Assembly: GCA_026119935.1 (NCBI GenBank)
Contig: JALRMH010000016.1
Location: forward strand, 310,001 to 374,000
DNA length: 64,000 nucleotides
Source: Endothia cerciana
Taxonomy: Eukaryota > Ascomycota > Sordariomycetes > Diaporthales > Cryphonectriaceae
Direction: 5' to 3'
This document shows, piece by piece, positions 62,967 through 64,000 of this stretch; the stretch's first letter is position 1, and each line of letters opens with the position of its first letter. Both the position numbers and the translations under genes were made by a program. Under the pieces are notes generated by a model. It saw nothing but the letters and a program-made list of their open reading frames with translations. It searched no databases and was not told the origin of the DNA.

Positions 62967-64000
62967 TCACATGTTCTCCATGTACGTCGCTGTGGCATTC
63001 CCGGGCCTGGACGTGTCCATCTTCTCTAGGTCCACCGAGTCTTTGGTCGAATCCCCACTTCGAGGCACCATCACAGCTTCAGCAATAGAGCTGTAAAGCC
63101 TCGTAGCCTCACCGTCCATCCCATCGTACGCCTTATGGGCATCCACGATGGGCCAGCCAGCCCGGGCAAACCTTGACCTGACATTTGCAGCCATATCCAC
63201 AAAGTGGAACTCGACACCCTTCCCGCCGTACCGTCGAACCTCGCCGACGACAGTCTTCAGATGCGATAAAGCAGTAGTGTCGATGTGGTTTACCCTACTG
63301 AAATCGAGTACTACCAGGCTAATGGGTGGTAGAGTACGGGGGTCAGAGACTGCGGCGGCCTTCCGGAGACGGGCGAGGCGATTCTCCGCACTGACAGACC
63401 AGTTACGCTCCGAATCCGTGCCATGAAGGCTATCGTATGCGGGCTTGTGGTGGGTCTGGACCGAGTCCAGGATGCGCTGCGTTATGCGATAGGAGTTGGG
63501 GAAGAATAACGACTCGCTGAAGCGGAAAATGTGAACTTCATGCAGCATGTTGTCCGCAATATGGCTCGGCGGCAGGCCTCGTGCGGCGTCGAGCGACGAG
63601 GCGAGCTCGGACCGCGCCGGCGCAGGCGAGGCAGTAAGGGAGGTGAACGTCTGACGGAGGATGTTGTATGCGATGTTGAAGGCGACTGGGGTGAATATGC
63701 CAAACTCCGTGGAGTAGAACAGGCCCAGCCAGAAGGCCAGCATCGACGAGATGAAGTCGGCCAACGAGGTCTTCCAGAAGCGATAGAAAACCGATGGCGG
63801 GTAAATGAGCGGCCAGACGGCACAGATGATGATGGCCGCCAGCGTCGCCTTCGGGATCCAGTACAGCAGGCCGGAGAGCTCGTAGATTGATACAAGGATG
63901 ATGGCGGCCGTGACCAAGCCGGAGAGCGGCGACTTGACCTTGCATGAGGAGTTGACTGACGTTCGGGACATGGCGCCGCCAACGCCCATCGAGTGGAAGA
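62967..64000 (-). CDS. SulP/SLC26 sulfate permease with STAS domain (partial, N-terminus off the window)
   Basis: Plasma-membrane sulfate transporter; only the last 344 or so residues are present, ending at 62967. The frame is open to the right edge and enters as FHSMGVGGAMSRTSVNSS, a conserved SulP membrane motif. Following are CKVKSPLSGLVTAAIILVSI, LYWIPKATLAAIIICAVWPL (the SulP signature region), SLADFISSMLAFWLGLFYST and FGIFTPVAFNIAYNILRQ, the last membrane helices. The cytoplasmic STAS domain then runs to the C-terminus: HIFRFSESLFFPNSYRITQR, LVVLDFSRVNHIDTTALSHL (the anti-sigma-antagonist-like core), KGVEFHFVDMAANVRSRFAR. It ends with a short polar tail with two Met. Length and order fit fungal sulfate permease II-type proteins. 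No intron is seen in this part. Confidence 0.95.
   Translation of the reverse strand, partial: FHSMGVGGAMSRTSVNSSCKVKSPLSGLVTAAIILVSIYELSGLLYWIPKATLAAIIICAVWPLIYPPSVFYRFWKTSLADFISSMLAFWLGLFYSTEFGIFTPVAFNIAYNILRQTFTSLTASPAPARSELASSLDAARGLPPSHIADNMLHEVHIFRFSESLFFPNSYRITQRILDSVQTHHKPAYDSLHGTDSERNWSVSAENRLARLRKAAAVSDPRTLPPISLVVLDFSRVNHIDTTALSHLKTVVGEVRRYGGKGVEFHFVDMAANVRSRFARAGWPIVDAHKAYDGMDGEATRLYSSIAEAVMVPRSGDSTKDSVDLEKMDTSRPGNATATYMENM

Overview
The window is nuclear DNA of a filamentous ascomycete (Pezizomycotina, most likely Sordariomycetes; I cannot name the species). The evidence is many short introns (about 50-280 nt) with GTRNGY-type donors, CTAAC/CTGAC branch sites and YAG acceptors, GC-rich codon use in housekeeping genes, and fungus-specific families: UstYa-like oxidase, HET domain, Iml2, fungal Qcr10 and fungal CloQ/NphB-type prenyltransferase. 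Gene models were built by hand from the bases; exon junctions are given where frame and conservation support them.

Left part (1-37.1 kb), mostly conserved core genes: MED4 (-, cut by the left edge) diverges from QCR10 (+); ALG10 (+); a conserved fungal protein of unknown function (-); a UstYa-like oxidase (+); a decayed unknown element (-); the decayed tail of an ABC-C transporter (+); a sulfotransferase-like gene (-); a single-pass membrane protein (-); an Mpv17/PMP22 protein (+); PGK1 (+); SEM1/DSS1 (-); IML2 (+); a fatty-acid-hydroxylase/sterol-desaturase family membrane enzyme (-); an alpha/beta hydrolase with a very long disordered N-terminus (+); an aldo/keto reductase (+); and a secreted GH16 glucanase (+). 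Long gaps here hold mainly microsatellites and low-complexity DNA.

Middle part (37.1-59.2 kb), gene-poor accessory DNA: a decayed STAND/Goodbye-type gene (-) lies head to head with a decayed, 5'-truncated AAA+ ATPase (+), next to an intact HET-domain gene (+). After these come a small secreted protein (+), a GNAT-like protein with an apparent signal peptide (+), and a lone aromatic prenyltransferase of the ABBA (CloQ/NphB) type (+), separated by several kilobases in which I find no gene. A low-confidence minus-strand reading frame lies at 57.8-58.3 kb.

Right part (59.2-64 kb), core genes again: a second Mpv17/PMP22 paralogue (+), mitochondrial class-2 dihydroorotate dehydrogenase (+), and the C-terminal half of a SulP sulfate permease with its STAS domain (-, cut by the right edge).

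Functional themes: respiration and mitochondria (QCR10, DHODH, two Mpv17 proteins, IML2), N-glycosylation (ALG10), transcription (MED4), proteasome (SEM1) and glycolysis (PGK1). The accessory interval adds probable non-self recognition genes (HET, STAND, AAA+, the last two dead) and scattered specialised-metabolism pieces (UstYa, ABC-C remnant, sulfotransferase, prenyltransferase). No intact transposon, CRISPR array or convincing RNA gene was found.
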